Below are positions 33,891 to 43,550 of a stretch of 64,000 nt of DNA, piece after piece. This stretch comes from an uncultured Photobacterium sp. (lineage in GTDB: Bacteria; Pseudomonadota; Gammaproteobacteria; Enterobacterales; Vibrionaceae), in the NCBI RefSeq assembly GCF_947502415.1, contig NZ_CANMZV010000004.1, forward strand, positions 62,001 through 126,000, written 5' to 3'. The notes under the pieces were generated by a model, which was given only the letters and a program-made list of their open reading frames with translations, was not told where the DNA came from and made no database searches. The stretch's first letter is position 1; each line of letters begins with the position of its first letter. A program made the translations under genes and the position numbers.

Positions 33891-34922
33891 TTATTCCCAA
33901 TCAAGAATTACTTTACCAGACATGCCGGAACGCATGACATCGAAGCCTTCCTGGAAATCATCAATCTTGAAGTGGTGTGTGATGATTGGAGTTAGGTTCA
34001 AACCAGACTGAATCAAACTTGCCATCTTATACCAAGTTTCAAACATTTCACGACCATAGATACCTTTGATAATCAAGCCCTTGAAGATAACCTGATTCCA
34101 ATCGATACCCATATCTGATGGCGGAATACCTAGCAGTGCAATCTTACCGCCATGGTTCATGCTAGCTAACATGCTGTTAAACGCAGATGGGTTACCAGAC
34201 ATTTCCAGACCGACATCAAAGCCTTCTGTCATACCCAGTTCTTCAATCACATCTTCCAGCTTCTCTTTCGCCACATTTACAGCGCGGGTCACACCCATTT
34301 CACGAGCTAGATCCAAGCGATACTCATTCACGTCAGTAATTACAACATGACGAGCACCAACATGCTTAGCAACCGCAGCAGCCATAATGCCGATTGGGCC
34401 TGCACCGGTGATCAGAACGTCTTCACCAACAAGGTCGAAAGACAGTGCTGTGTGAACCGCGTTGCCAAACGGGTCGAAAATTGACGCCAAATCATCAGAA
34501 ATGCCATCAGGGATCTTAAATGCGTTGAATGCAGGAATAACCAAGTATTCGGCAAACGCACCTTCGCGGTTTACACCAACACCGATAGTATTACGGCAAA
34601 GGTGTGTACGGCCGCCACGACAATTACGGCAGTGACCACAAGTAATATGGCCTTCACCGGATACACGGTCACCAATCTCGAAACCACGTACTTCCTGACC
34701 GATACCAACAACTTCGCCTACGTATTCATGGCCGACAACCATTGGAACAGGAATCGTTTTCTGAGACCACTCATCCCAGTTATAGATATGAACGTCAGTA
34801 CCGCAAATTGCGGTTTTCTTGATACGGATAAGCAAGTCGTTATGACCAATCTCTGGCTTATCCACTTCTGTCATCCAGATGCCTTCTTCAGGATTCAGTT
34901 TAGATAGAGCTTTAATTTTCAT
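33891..34922 (-). CDS. tdh: L-threonine 3-dehydrogenase
   Basis: Oxidises threonine to 2-amino-3-ketobutyrate with NAD+. 343 residues (E. coli has 341). Zinc-binding alcohol dehydrogenase family: catalytic zinc site [13 protein letters not shown] and [10 protein letters not shown], structural zinc cluster [15 protein letters not shown], Rossmann motif [22 protein letters not shown], and TMEG-like [15 protein letters not shown]. Lies about 120 bases downstream of kbl in the same operon; the product is cleaved by Kbl to glycine and acetyl-CoA. Confidence 0.96.
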   Translation of the reverse strand: MKIKALSKLNPEEGIWMTEVDKPEIGHNDLLIRIKKTAICGTDVHIYNWDEWSQKTIPVPMVVGHEYVGEVVGIGQEVRGFEIGDRVSGEGHITCGHCRNCRGGRTHLCRNTIGVGVNREGAFAEYLVIPAFNAFKIPDGISDDLASIFDPFGNAVHTALSFDLVGEDVLITGAGPIGIMAAAVAKHVGARHVVITDVNEYRLDLAREMGVTRAVNVAKEKLEDVIEELGMTEGFDVGLEMSGNPSAFNSMLASMNHGGKIALLGIPPSDMGIDWNQVIFKGLIIKGIYGREMFETWYKMASLIQSGLNLTPIITHHFKIDDFQEGFDVMRSGMSGKVILDWE

Positions 34923-35042
34923 GGCTTTTATCTCAACAACGTTATTGGATTAAAGATATCAGGAACGAGCTACAACTTTTTTTGTAGGTGTACATTCTTC
35001 CCGTCCCTGTCTTAAAAATGTTCAAATAAGCATATTGAGCGC

Positions 35043-36236
35043 TTAAATGATGCCCATGTCTTTACCGACTTCAATGAAGACGTCAATGGCTTTGTCCAGC
35101 TGCTCACGAGTATGCGCTGCAGACATCTGAGTACGGATACGAGCCTTCCCTTTTGGCACTACAGGGAAAGAGAAACCAACCACATAGATACCTTTAGCCA
35201 GTGCACGCTCGGCAAACTCAGCAGCGACTTTCGCATCACCCAACATGATTGGAATGATAGCGTGATCAGCACCCGCCATAGTAAAGCCAGCTTCTGTCAT
35301 ACGGCTACGGAAGTGAGTCGCGTTATCCCATAGTTGATCGCGCAGAGAACCACTTTCTTCAAGCAGATCTAGTACACGAAGTGAAGCAGTAACGATACCT
35401 GGCGCAACAGAATTTGAGAACAGGTATGGACGTGAACGCTGACGCAGCCAGTCAATGACTTCTTTCTTACCGGAAGTGTAACCACCAGATGCACCACCCA
35501 TTGCCTTACCAAGCGTACCGGTGATGATATCAATACGATCCATAACGTTATGGTATTCGTGAGTACCGCGACCGTGCTCGCCCATAAAGCCAACAGCGTG
35601 CGAATCATCAACCATGACTAATGCATCATACTTATCGGCCAAATCACAGATAGCAGGCAGGTTAGCAACTACACCATCCATAGAGAACACGCCGTCTGTC
35701 ACAATAAGCTTATTGCGAGCACCCGCTTCGTCAGCGGCAATCAACTGTTCTTCCAGTTCTTGCATGTTGTTGTTTGAGTAACGGAAACGTTTTGCTTTAC
35801 ACAAGCGAACACCATCAATGATAGATGCATGGTTCAACGCATCTGAAATGATAGCGTCCTCCGCATCCAGGATAGTTTCAAACAGACCCGCATTAGCATC
35901 AAAACAAGATGTGTACAGAATAGTGTCTTCCATACCCAAGAAATTTGACAATTTACGCTCAAGTTCTTTGTGAATGTCTTGTGTACCGCAGATAAAGCGT
36001 ACAGACGCCATACCAAAGCCATGTTTGTCCATACCGTTCTGAGCGGCTTTAATCAGCTCAGGATGGTTAGCAAGACCAAGGTAGTTGTTGGCGCAGAAGT
36101 TGAGAACTTCTTCACCAGATTGAATAGCAACGGCTGCCTTTTGGGCAGAAGTGATAACACGTTCGGATTTATATAAACCTTCAGCTTTTACTTGTTCAAT
36201 TTGCTGATTGATTCGGTCGTAGAATGCAGCTGACAT
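35043..36236 (-). CDS. kbl: Glycine C-acetyltransferase (2-amino-3-ketobutyrate CoA ligase)
   Basis: Cleaves 2-amino-3-ketobutyrate with CoA to glycine and acetyl-CoA. 397 residues from the ATG at 36236 ([20 protein letters not shown]), the length of E. coli Kbl; the reading frame extends 35 codons further upstream but without family sequence, and GAGAGGAA precedes the chosen start. PLP-enzyme landmarks: [49 protein letters not shown] and the PLP lysine in [16 protein letters not shown]. First gene of kbl-tdh, divergent from a LysR regulator. Confidence 0.95.
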   Translation of the reverse strand: MSAAFYDRINQQIEQVKAEGLYKSERVITSAQKAAVAIQSGEEVLNFCANNYLGLANHPELIKAAQNGMDKHGFGMASVRFICGTQDIHKELERKLSNFLGMEDTILYTSCFDANAGLFETILDAEDAIISDALNHASIIDGVRLCKAKRFRYSNNNMQELEEQLIAADEAGARNKLIVTDGVFSMDGVVANLPAICDLADKYDALVMVDDSHAVGFMGEHGRGTHEYHNVMDRIDIITGTLGKAMGGASGGYTSGKKEVIDWLRQRSRPYLFSNSVAPGIVTASLRVLDLLEESGSLRDQLWDNATHFRSRMTEAGFTMAGADHAIIPIMLGDAKVAAEFAERALAKGIYVVGFSFPVVPKGKARIRTQMSAAHTREQLDKAIDVFIEVGKDMGII

Positions 36237-36265
36237 GATGTTCCTCTCAACTCTAACTTTAGTAG

Positions 36266-36285
36266 ATACGACACAATCATCGTAT
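36266..36285. promoter_or_regulatory. Operator candidate between kbl and the LysR gene
   Basis: ATACGA-N8-TCGTAT, a perfect six-base dyad 30 bases before kbl, with spacing like a LysR-type T-N11-A site. Confidence 0.4.
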
Positions 36286-36425
36286 TCACCAAGTAAATTC
36301 CATATAGTCAGGGTAGGTAATTTGCCTGAAAAAATATACATTTATCAGGATCTTTGTTCTACGCCCATTCTAATTCAAGTGTAATCAGACTATTATCCCC
36401 TGACTGGGAAAAGGACTCTTGAACT

Positions 36426-37349
36426 ATGGACACAAATAAACTGATTGCCCTGATGCCGGAACTGGCTGTTTTTAAAATTGTCGTTGATGAAGGCAGCTTT
36501 ACTGCCGCAGCCAAAAAGCTTGGAGTTACCCCGTCGGCACTAAGCAAACAGCTTTCCCACCTGGAACATGCACTGTCGGCCAAACTACTGGAACGTACCA
36601 CCCGTAAACTGGTTATTACCGAATCAGGAAAAGGGATCTATGATCAGTGCAGCACAATACTGGAAGCAACAAAGCAAGCCGTTGAATACACCAGCTCTGA
36701 GCACACGACACCTTCAGGAACACTAACGGTTGCTGCCCCAAAAGCATTTTTGAGTATCGTACTGCAGCCACTTGTCACTCCGTTTCTTACCCAATATCCG
36801 GATATTGAATTGAAGCTCAAAGCCTCCGACGGGGACATTGACCTTATCTCGGAAGGTATAGACGTGGTTTTCCGACTAACTGAAAAACCGACTGAAGGCC
36901 TGGTACTGAAACAAATGGGCAAAGTCAGCCTGAGCCTTTGCGCCAGCCCCGACTACCTCAAGCGACGCGGTACACCCAAAGCACCTACAGACTTACTTGA
37001 ACACGACTGTATCTACCTGGGAGAAACAGCCACCGACCATATCTGGGATTTTGTCAAAGACGATCAATTCCACACCATCCCGGTTAAGGGCCGTTATGCG
37101 GTGAATCACTCGCAAATGCGCTTGAACGGCGTACTGGATGGGCTTGGGATCGGTATCTTCCCCGACTTCGTTATTAAAAAAGCACTGGAAGATGGAACTG
37201 TCAAAGAAGTGCTAAATGACTGGACAATCAAAGGCAATTACCAGGGCGATATTGCGCTTCAATTTGCTCAGACCAAATTTATGCCTGCCCGCTTACGCGT
37301 ATTTATAGACTATGTTTCAGAGCACTTGTATCAGTACACAGTTCATTAA
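36426..37349 (+). CDS. LysR-type transcriptional regulator, probable kbl-tdh regulator
   Basis: 307 residues. N-terminal helix-turn-helix: FKIVVDEGSFTAAAKKLGVT PSALSKQLSHLE (about 18-50), followed by ERTTRKLVITESG. The effector domain begins with GTLTVAAPKAFLSIVLQPLV, contains DVVFRLTEKPTEGL and LDGLGIGIFPDFVIKKAL, typical of the LysR substrate-binding fold. Divergently transcribed from kbl-tdh with a 190-base spacer containing a dyad, the classic arrangement of a LysR gene and its target. Effector unknown; threonine or an intermediate would be a reasonable guess. Confidence 0.9.
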   Translation: MDTNKLIALMPELAVFKIVVDEGSFTAAAKKLGVTPSALSKQLSHLEHALSAKLLERTTRKLVITESGKGIYDQCSTILEATKQAVEYTSSEHTTPSGTLTVAAPKAFLSIVLQPLVTPFLTQYPDIELKLKASDGDIDLISEGIDVVFRLTEKPTEGLVLKQMGKVSLSLCASPDYLKRRGTPKAPTDLLEHDCIYLGETATDHIWDFVKDDQFHTIPVKGRYAVNHSQMRLNGVLDGLGIGIFPDFVIKKALEDGTVKEVLNDWTIKGNYQGDIALQFAQTKFMPARLRVFIDYVSEHLYQYTVH

Positions 37350-37530
37350 TTGTCAATTAGCTACAAGATGACCAACATTCGGAATAAAACCACCCCAATC
37401 TTGCCGATGAGCAATAGACTATACTGTTTCTAGTTATTTAGTTTGGTATCAACGGTGAACCACTATTGATCTTTGCCATCAAGTTCACCGTTTTTACTCG
37501 TACTAAAACACGGCACTCAGGAGGACAACA

Positions 37531-37974
37531 ATGAAAGCATTTCTTTATTGTTTGTACTCAGCATTCATCCTATTCAGCGCATCAGGCTTCCCCTACCCTA
37601 TAGATTCAATCCACTGGAACCATCGCAGTATTGTCCTGTTTGCGCCAGAGAAGGATGAACATGTTCAGGCATTCATCGTGGAAACATTAATGAATGATTG
37701 CTTGCTGCAAGAAAGGGATATCAAAACCGTCATCATTACCCGAGATGGGTTCAATCAGCCCGCCAATTTATTCAGTCCTGAAGACATTCTGTTACTGAGG
37801 AAAAAATACAACATCAATAGTGATGGCCACACCACGATTCTGATCGGCAAAGACGGCCAGGAAAAATACCGCTGGGGAGAAGAAACAAACTGGCTTTATA
37901 TCACAGAGCTCGTTGATAAAATGCCACTCAGAAAAGTCGAAATGGCATCCCGCCCGAGTCGCTGTTCGGCCTGA
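37531..37974 (+). CDS. Secreted DUF4174 protein
   Basis: 147 residues. Signal peptide MKAFLYCLYSAFILFSASGF. The mature part has a thioredoxin-like plan without a CxxC: WNHRSIVLFAPEKDEHVQAF, a central VKTVIITRDGF-like strand (IKTVIITRDGF), and HTTILIGKDGQEKYRW, the strand-turn-strand that defines DUF4174. Several cysteines are scattered (one in MNDCLL, one near the C-terminal RCSA). Good ribosome site (AGGAGGAC) before the ATG. Function unknown. Located between the LysR gene and malZ. Confidence 0.8.
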   Translation: MKAFLYCLYSAFILFSASGFPYPIDSIHWNHRSIVLFAPEKDEHVQAFIVETLMNDCLLQERDIKTVIITRDGFNQPANLFSPEDILLLRKKYNINSDGHTTILIGKDGQEKYRWGEETNWLYITELVDKMPLRKVEMASRPSRCSA

Positions 37975-38081
37975 TCTACGCCTCCTTGTCTACTCCGTCC
38001 AATTTTTCACCAAGGAGGATTTAACTTTGTACTAGAAAACGTATCTTATTATCAATGACAGATAACTAGCTATTAATAACT

Positions 38082-39953
38082 ATGATGAAAGCGCCCTACT
38101 TATATCATGGCCAAGATGCGTTTTGGGCAACACCAACCCAAGACAGCATGAAACTGACCATTGTCAGCGAAGCTGATACCCTGATATCTGCCATCTTTGT
38201 TCGTTGCGAGCCTGATAACGAAGAAATACTGGTGGATATGGAGCGCGGTGAAACTCGCGGCCGACTTCAATTTTGGCACGGCGATATCCCGCTTAATACT
38301 GATAAACCAACCACCCATTACTGTTTTAAAGTGATGCAAAACAGCCGCCAGTGGTGGTTACATAGCAACGGTATTTCCCCACGAGTTCCTGGCAAAGAAT
38401 CTCACTTCAAATACAACAGACAGGCCCAGCCACCTGCCTGGGTTAAGAAGCAGATCTTTTATCAAATTTTTCCCGATCGGTTCGCCAACGGTGATCCATC
38501 TATCAGCGTCCAAACGAATGAATACTGCCTGAAAGGCGATGAACGCCCGACTATTGCCAAAAACTGGGGCGAGCCTGTTTCCAGCCACGGCGAGAATCGC
38601 CCAAATGAATTCTATGGCGGTGATCTTGCTGGCATTCAAAGCAAATTTGATTACCTACAAGTTCTCGGAGTAACAGCTTTATACCTTAACCCGATTTTCT
38701 CCGCGCCAAGTAACCATAAATATGACACAACCGATTATTTACAAGTCGATCCCCATTTAGGCACCAACGCGCAATTTGCTGATATGGTTGCCGATCTTCA
38801 TCAGCGTGATATGAAGATCATGCTAGATGCGGTGTACAACCACACCTCGGTTGATCACTCTTGGTTCGATATGTACCAGCGCAACCATGACGAACCCGGC
38901 GCGTATAATCATCCGCAATCAAAATACCGTGACTACTACCAATTCGACGGCCATAGCAATAACTATATCGGCTGGAAAGGTATTGCTAGCCTGCCAAAAC
39001 TGAACTTCTCTAACCCAGCAGTCCAAGACTACATTTATGCAGGTGAAGAGGCGGTGATCAAGCAGTGGCTTCGACCTCCTTACAATATTGACGGTTGGCG
39101 CTTTGATGTCATCCACATGTTGGGGGAAGGAGCTGGCGCATATAATAATGCCCACTATGTTCGTCAATTCCGAGAGTCTGCCAGGTCTGTTAACCCGGAC
39201 TGCTACGTTTTAGGAGAACACTTTTTCGAAGCCAGCAACTGGTTACAGGGCGATCAGGAAGACGGAGCAATGAATTACTATGGTTTTGCTCACCCAATCC
39301 GCGCCTTCTTTGCCCAAAAAGATATCGCCTACCATAGTTGCCAGATAGAGGCCGAAGAGTTAGTCGACTGGCTAAACGAAGCACGCAGCAAAATACCGTG
39401 GCTTAACCAGTTGTCCCAACTTAACCAGCTCGACAGTCATGACACCATGCGTTTCCTGACAATGCTGGGAAATGACAGTCAGACAATGCAGCTAGCGCTA
39501 CTCCTGCTCTTTGCCTATGTAGGTACGCCCTGTATTTACTATGGTACAGAGGTGGCTTTGGAAGGCGGCCAGGATCCAGATAACCGCCGCTGTTTCCCTT
39601 GGGAGCGAACTCACACATCACATCCAACCTTTGACTATGCCCAAAAACTCATCGGTATCCGTAAACAAGCTAAATCTTTACAAGAAGGCAGCTTGCAATG
39701 GCTGGTTGCCGAGCACAAGCAACTTGCTTTCGCCCGAACACTTGGTGATGAAATCCATATATGCCTTATCAACAACAGCTTAAATGCCAAGCCAATTGAA
39801 GTGCCGCTATGGCAACTGGGTATTGAACAGGCAACACTTCGCGATCGCCTTACCGATGATGAATGGCTAGTAAAAGATGGAACCCTTTCAATGACGCTCG
39901 CAGGCAAAGAAGGCTTACTACTTACTAAAACCGGATTACTTACTAAAGCCTGA
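38082..39953 (+). CDS. malZ: Maltodextrin glucosidase (GH13)
   Basis: Releases glucose from the reducing end of maltodextrins in the cytoplasm. 623 residues (E. coli MalZ has 604). N-terminal beta domain to about 120, then the GH13 barrel: IFYQIFPDRFANGDPS, FYGGDLAGIQSKFDYLQVLGVTALYLNPIF, HKYDTTDY, LDAVYNHTSVDH, the nucleophile in GWRFDVIHMLGEG, the acid/base in VLGEHFFEASNW, and the third acid in NQLDSHDTMR. These match MalZ (GH13_21). Starts with two consecutive ATGs and a poor ribosome site. No other mal genes nearby and no MalT box recognised. Followed 140 bases later by anmK. Confidence 0.92.
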   Translation: MMKAPYLYHGQDAFWATPTQDSMKLTIVSEADTLISAIFVRCEPDNEEILVDMERGETRGRLQFWHGDIPLNTDKPTTHYCFKVMQNSRQWWLHSNGISPRVPGKESHFKYNRQAQPPAWVKKQIFYQIFPDRFANGDPSISVQTNEYCLKGDERPTIAKNWGEPVSSHGENRPNEFYGGDLAGIQSKFDYLQVLGVTALYLNPIFSAPSNHKYDTTDYLQVDPHLGTNAQFADMVADLHQRDMKIMLDAVYNHTSVDHSWFDMYQRNHDEPGAYNHPQSKYRDYYQFDGHSNNYIGWKGIASLPKLNFSNPAVQDYIYAGEEAVIKQWLRPPYNIDGWRFDVIHMLGEGAGAYNNAHYVRQFRESARSVNPDCYVLGEHFFEASNWLQGDQEDGAMNYYGFAHPIRAFFAQKDIAYHSCQIEAEELVDWLNEARSKIPWLNQLSQLNQLDSHDTMRFLTMLGNDSQTMQLALLLLFAYVGTPCIYYGTEVALEGGQDPDNRRCFPWERTHTSHPTFDYAQKLIGIRKQAKSLQEGSLQWLVAEHKQLAFARTLGDEIHICLINNSLNAKPIEVPLWQLGIEQATLRDRLTDDEWLVKDGTLSMTLAGKEGLLLTKTGLLTKA

Positions 39954-40093
39954 TAACCTCACTAACTGGCTGGCCTGGTGCCAGCCGTTTTTCCTTTTTC
40001 CGACATACAACAAAGACTTCATAGATTACCCGTTGCCGATCATCTTACAGCCCTGTAAATTAAATCAATAAATTACTTAAGTGGGAGGCAGTT

Positions 40094-41188
40094 ATGAGTG
40101 CAGAACGTTACATCGGTATTATGTCAGGCACCAGTATGGATGGTGTTGATACAGTATTAGTCGAAATCGACGGCAACCAGATCGAATTACTTTGTGACCA
40201 TTCCTTCCCTATGGGGGAAAACCTCAAACGCTCCCTGCTTGATATCTGCCTCGGTCAGCCGACCAGCCTGCAGGCAATCGGTGAACTTGACCATCGCTTA
40301 GGGCACCTTTTTGCGGATGCAGTCCTTGCTTTGCTCGACAAGGCAGGTATCGACCCGAGTACAGTAAAAGCAATCGGCAGTCATGGACAGACAGTTTTTC
40401 ACTCCCCTAACACCGAATACGCTTTTACCATGCAGCTCGGTGATGCCAATATTATTTCGGCCAAAACCGGTATCACTACGATCGCCGACTTTCGCCGCAA
40501 AGATATGGCCTTCGGCGGCCAAGGTGCTCCACTCGTTCCCGCTTTCCACCAGCAACTATTTAGCCAGCCGGACCTCACCCGCGTTATTCTCAACATAGGC
40601 GGAATCGCCAACATCACGATTTTAGACCCAGGAAAACCTGTTACAGGCTTCGATACAGGCCCGGGTAATATGTTGATGGATGCCTGGATTAACAAACACC
40701 AAGGAAAGCGTTTTGATAGCGATGGAGAGTGGGCTTTATCCGGCAAGCTAAATACCGAACTCCTGAATACCCTGATAAGCAATCCCTATTTTGCTCTACA
40801 GCCCCCAAAAAGTACGGGCCGCGAACTCTTTAATCTCCCTTGGCTAGAAGAGCACTTAGCACTGTTCTCGCTACCGCCAGAAGATGTCCAGCGGACACTG
40901 GCTGAATTCACCGCAGTAACAATCAGTAACGACGTCAAAAAGGAAAGACCGGGAGAGCTACTGGTTTGTGGCGGAGGAGCCCATAACAGGCTAATCATGA
41001 ATCGTCTTACAGAGCTGCTTCCGAAATGGCAAGTAATGACAACGGCTGATCGTGGTGTCGATATCGATAATATGGAGGCAATGGCCTTTGCATGGCTTGC
41101 CTATCGCACCCTCCACAAGTTACCGGGTAACCTGCCCGAGGTAACCGGTGCATCCCAGCTCACTAGCCTAGGAGCTATATACCCTTAA
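40094..41188 (+). CDS. anmK: Anhydro-N-acetylmuramic acid kinase
   Basis: Phosphorylates and opens 1,6-anhydro-MurNAc in peptidoglycan recycling. 364 residues, family length about 369. ASKHA-type ATPase motifs: IGIMSGTSMDGVDTVLVEID, SHGQTVFHSP, IADFRRKDMAFGGQGAPLVPAFH, NIGGIANIT, GFDTGPGNMLMDAW, and LLVCGGGAHNRLIM. Strong ribosome site GTGGGAGG. In other bacteria anmK is often near murQ or nagZ; neither is in this window. Confidence 0.95.
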   Translation: MSAERYIGIMSGTSMDGVDTVLVEIDGNQIELLCDHSFPMGENLKRSLLDICLGQPTSLQAIGELDHRLGHLFADAVLALLDKAGIDPSTVKAIGSHGQTVFHSPNTEYAFTMQLGDANIISAKTGITTIADFRRKDMAFGGQGAPLVPAFHQQLFSQPDLTRVILNIGGIANITILDPGKPVTGFDTGPGNMLMDAWINKHQGKRFDSDGEWALSGKLNTELLNTLISNPYFALQPPKSTGRELFNLPWLEEHLALFSLPPEDVQRTLAEFTAVTISNDVKKERPGELLVCGGGAHNRLIMNRLTELLPKWQVMTTADRGVDIDNMEAMAFAWLAYRTLHKLPGNLPEVTGASQLTSLGAIYP

Positions 41189-41423
41189 TCTGGTTAGCCG
41201 TATTGCTGATCTTATGATGAAAAAGCTGAACTGAAAAAGTGACCTAACGAGAATTACACCATTTACCCTCACCCACTTGCACGCTGACAGACAGTGCAAT
41301 GATTGAAGATTCGCCTGATCCCAATCATTGTTCCGGGGGGGAAAGTGACAGAGAACAACAGTGTTTGCCGATAGAGGAGAGAAAAACGTCACTTCTGCCA
41401 GACGGAGAATAGTGACTAATATT

Positions 41424-41454
41424 GAAATATAGCCCGTTAGAACGGGCTATTTCA
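41424..41454 (-). terminator. Terminator of the toxin-immunity pair
   Basis: ATAGCCCGTT/AACGGGCTAT stem lying after the immunity gene stop; symmetric A/T flanks could serve both directions. Confidence 0.75.
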
Positions 41455-41468
41455 CAAATAAAAGAAAG

Positions 41469-42731
41469 TTAACCATCAATAAAGTGGGCTGAAGTTTCCG
41501 CTTCAGGCAGGATTGAAGAAACATGCTCCTTCCACTTCTGCTTCATATCAATCAACCACTTTTCAGGCTCCCCTAACAAACAAGGTTCCATAGAATATAA
41601 CTTGAATACCGGAGGCTCATTCCCCAAGACATCGATAAATACCTCACCTTGCAAAGTTTTATCTACTGATAAGGAATCAACTTTCTTACCTATCACCTCA
41701 CAGACTATAGGTAAATTAGGTTCCGCCTTCGCCCATTTGATGGTTGCCAACCAAATCGGACGCCAATCAAGCCCCTCCTCCATGTGCGATGCGGTAAACT
41801 CAAAGTCTTTATACTGGGGTTTAGGGGCATGTATTAGCTCAGGGAAGGCCGCTTCATAACAAGGAAACTCCCCTTTTACTAACCACATTGGCATATATTC
41901 CGTATCAACATCCGGCACTAAACCGAACGCATCATAGGCATGGGCTGCAAATGCGGTGATCCCCAAAGATAGCCAGCCCCACTTGTTACACACGTCATTC
42001 GGATCACCCGAAATCTCGGTATAATAACGACGGTGAGACTCTAAAGAGTGCATCAATTTCTCTGGGTACTTCACCGCTCTGTCTTTGGTATGGGCATACA
42101 CCAGCATTTGCGTAAGCGGTAAATACAGGTAGTTGACAAAATCCTGCGCCTCACCATCCCCCACAAACTCAGGTGCAGAGAACTCAATTACATCGCCAAT
42201 TAATGTTGTTAGCTCTTTTTTCCCGTGGCCAAAGAAACCTTGGTATAGGCGATACAATACACGACGAATATCATTTTCATTATTTTCGTCCCACGCTCTA
42301 AAATCACTGTCATCAATTGCAACCAGATCTTTTAGTTGATCAAATGGGTCCCGTAAAATCAGCGTTACATAAAATGCTTGAAGCCATTGTGACAGGTGCA
42401 ACTTACGTGATGGCTGAGCCTCTTTTAATACCGTTTTGCCATGAAATGTGACGGAATAACCCCGTCCTTTATGGATGTAAGGCTGAAGATCCATCATCAG
42501 CGCTTGGAGGTAGTCATATAAATGGCGAATTATCTCAGTATTAGACTTTTTTAGTAAAGAACTATAAACAAACAACTCATGCGATCGCTTATAACTAACG
42601 TTCAGCATCAAACCATCATAAAATTTTTGAGTATTCTTCTGATACATTTTAAGTTCATCAAAATAATCTTCTTCCATCCAATCCATCGGTTTCGATGGAA
42701 CGCCATAGATATGATGTTCAAATTTCATCAT
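41469..42731 (-). CDS. Imm49-like immunity protein
   Basis: 420 residues, all-helical by appearance. Family clues for Imm49: long protein with LMLNVSYKRSHELFVYSSLL, LSQWLQAFYVTLILRD, WGWLSLGITAFAAHAYDAFG and a C-terminal EFTASHMEEGLDWRPIW part. The ATG overlaps the toxin gene stop (ATGA at 42728-42731), the standard arrangement of polymorphic toxin immunity pairs. It should bind and neutralise the nuclease encoded upstream. The assignment to Imm49 is from memory of the family and from the position behind a toxin; the pairing is stronger evidence than the family name. Terminator at 41424. Confidence 0.75.
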   Translation of the reverse strand: MMKFEHHIYGVPSKPMDWMEEDYFDELKMYQKNTQKFYDGLMLNVSYKRSHELFVYSSLLKKSNTEIIRHLYDYLQALMMDLQPYIHKGRGYSVTFHGKTVLKEAQPSRKLHLSQWLQAFYVTLILRDPFDQLKDLVAIDDSDFRAWDENNENDIRRVLYRLYQGFFGHGKKELTTLIGDVIEFSAPEFVGDGEAQDFVNYLYLPLTQMLVYAHTKDRAVKYPEKLMHSLESHRRYYTEISGDPNDVCNKWGWLSLGITAFAAHAYDAFGLVPDVDTEYMPMWLVKGEFPCYEAAFPELIHAPKPQYKDFEFTASHMEEGLDWRPIWLATIKWAKAEPNLPIVCEVIGKKVDSLSVDKTLQGEVFIDVLGNEPPVFKLYSMEPCLLGEPEKWLIDMKQKWKEHVSSILPEAETSAHFIDG

Positions 42732-43150
42732 GCTTTGCCTTTATTCATATCATAATTGCTGACAATAATATTATCTCTGACCTGTCCTGTTGTCTGATTA
42801 ACAGGCTGTTTAACCACTATATACTCTAGTTCAATAGACTCATCTTTCAATTTCGTCAGTGTATCTTTAAACTGTTGCATTCCATTTTTATCAGGATTAC
42901 TTCGATTCTTCTTATACCATTGTTCCATTGTGTTAATCACACTATCTTTGTACTCCGGTGTTCCTTGCTGCACACGAAGTTCACCATTAGCATTCAAGCG
43001 ACTGCCTAGTGTACTGCTCCCCCCCTTCGCTTCAACAATGATAATTTTACCATCGGCAGTCTGCCAGACTTGATCAAACTGGTTATTTTTCATGTTTAAA
43101 CCAGGGTAATCACTTTTTAAGCGTGTTGCACCAGGATATTGTTTTTTCAT
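42728..43150 (-). CDS. Orphan polymorphic-toxin C-terminal nuclease domain (REase fold)
   Basis: 140 residues from an ATG at 43150 behind GAAGGG. NNQFDQVWQTADGKIIIVEAK then GGSSTLGSR fits a restriction-endonuclease-like fold: Asp in FDQVW and the E-x-K of VEAKGG (about 26, 40, 42) as catalytic residues, followed by RVQQGTPEYKDSVINTM and YIVVKQPVNQTTG, blocks seen in the C-termini of Rhs and contact-dependent toxins. In the same frame, 12 more toxin-like codons (KEQLGEISAEGY) precede the ATG and end at a stop near 43193, so the module has lost its N-terminal delivery part. It may be a displaced 'orphan' cassette waiting for recombination, or a residual toxin. Confidence 0.78.
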   Translation of the reverse strand: MKKQYPGATRLKSDYPGLNMKNNQFDQVWQTADGKIIIVEAKGGSSTLGSRLNANGELRVQQGTPEYKDSVINTMEQWYKKNRSNPDKNGMQQFKDTLTKLKDESIELEYIVVKQPVNQTTGQVRDNIIVSNYDMNKGKA

Positions 43151-43550
43151 ATACCCTTCAGCGGATATTTCACCAAGCTGTTCCTTTGCCTTATAAGATT
43201 ATGAGATTGAAACGCCTGTTCCCATAATCAATAGCTGGCGTTTCTTTATCCCAACAAGTCACAAATTATCAGCATAGAATGTGACTATAACCACCAGCCC
43301 CAAGTCACCCGCATTCAAAGTTAATAACCCGTTAAAATTAAGTGCTAGAAATCCACTTGAACACACATTTATTTGCATAAAATTCATGAGCAAGATCACC
43401 GATTAAACCAGAGCCAGATCACAGATATAAGTCATTAATTTTACTAGGACAAAAACGAAGCAAACGTTACACTCCTTGCCATAAAAACTACAACGGTTCA
43501 CAGGATACAGTCCTGTTTTTCTTCCCCAACGTGAAAGGTCCTAAGTAAAG
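43151..43550. other. Intergenic region around the toxin fragment breakpoint
   Basis: About 400 bases. 43151-43193 still carries in-frame toxin-like codons. A hairpin GAAACGCC/GGCGTTTC spans 43208-43244. ACAGGA/TCCTGT followed by T5 at about 43500-43522 lies in front of the GAPDH gene and could act as an attenuator. No complete gene. Confidence 0.5.
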
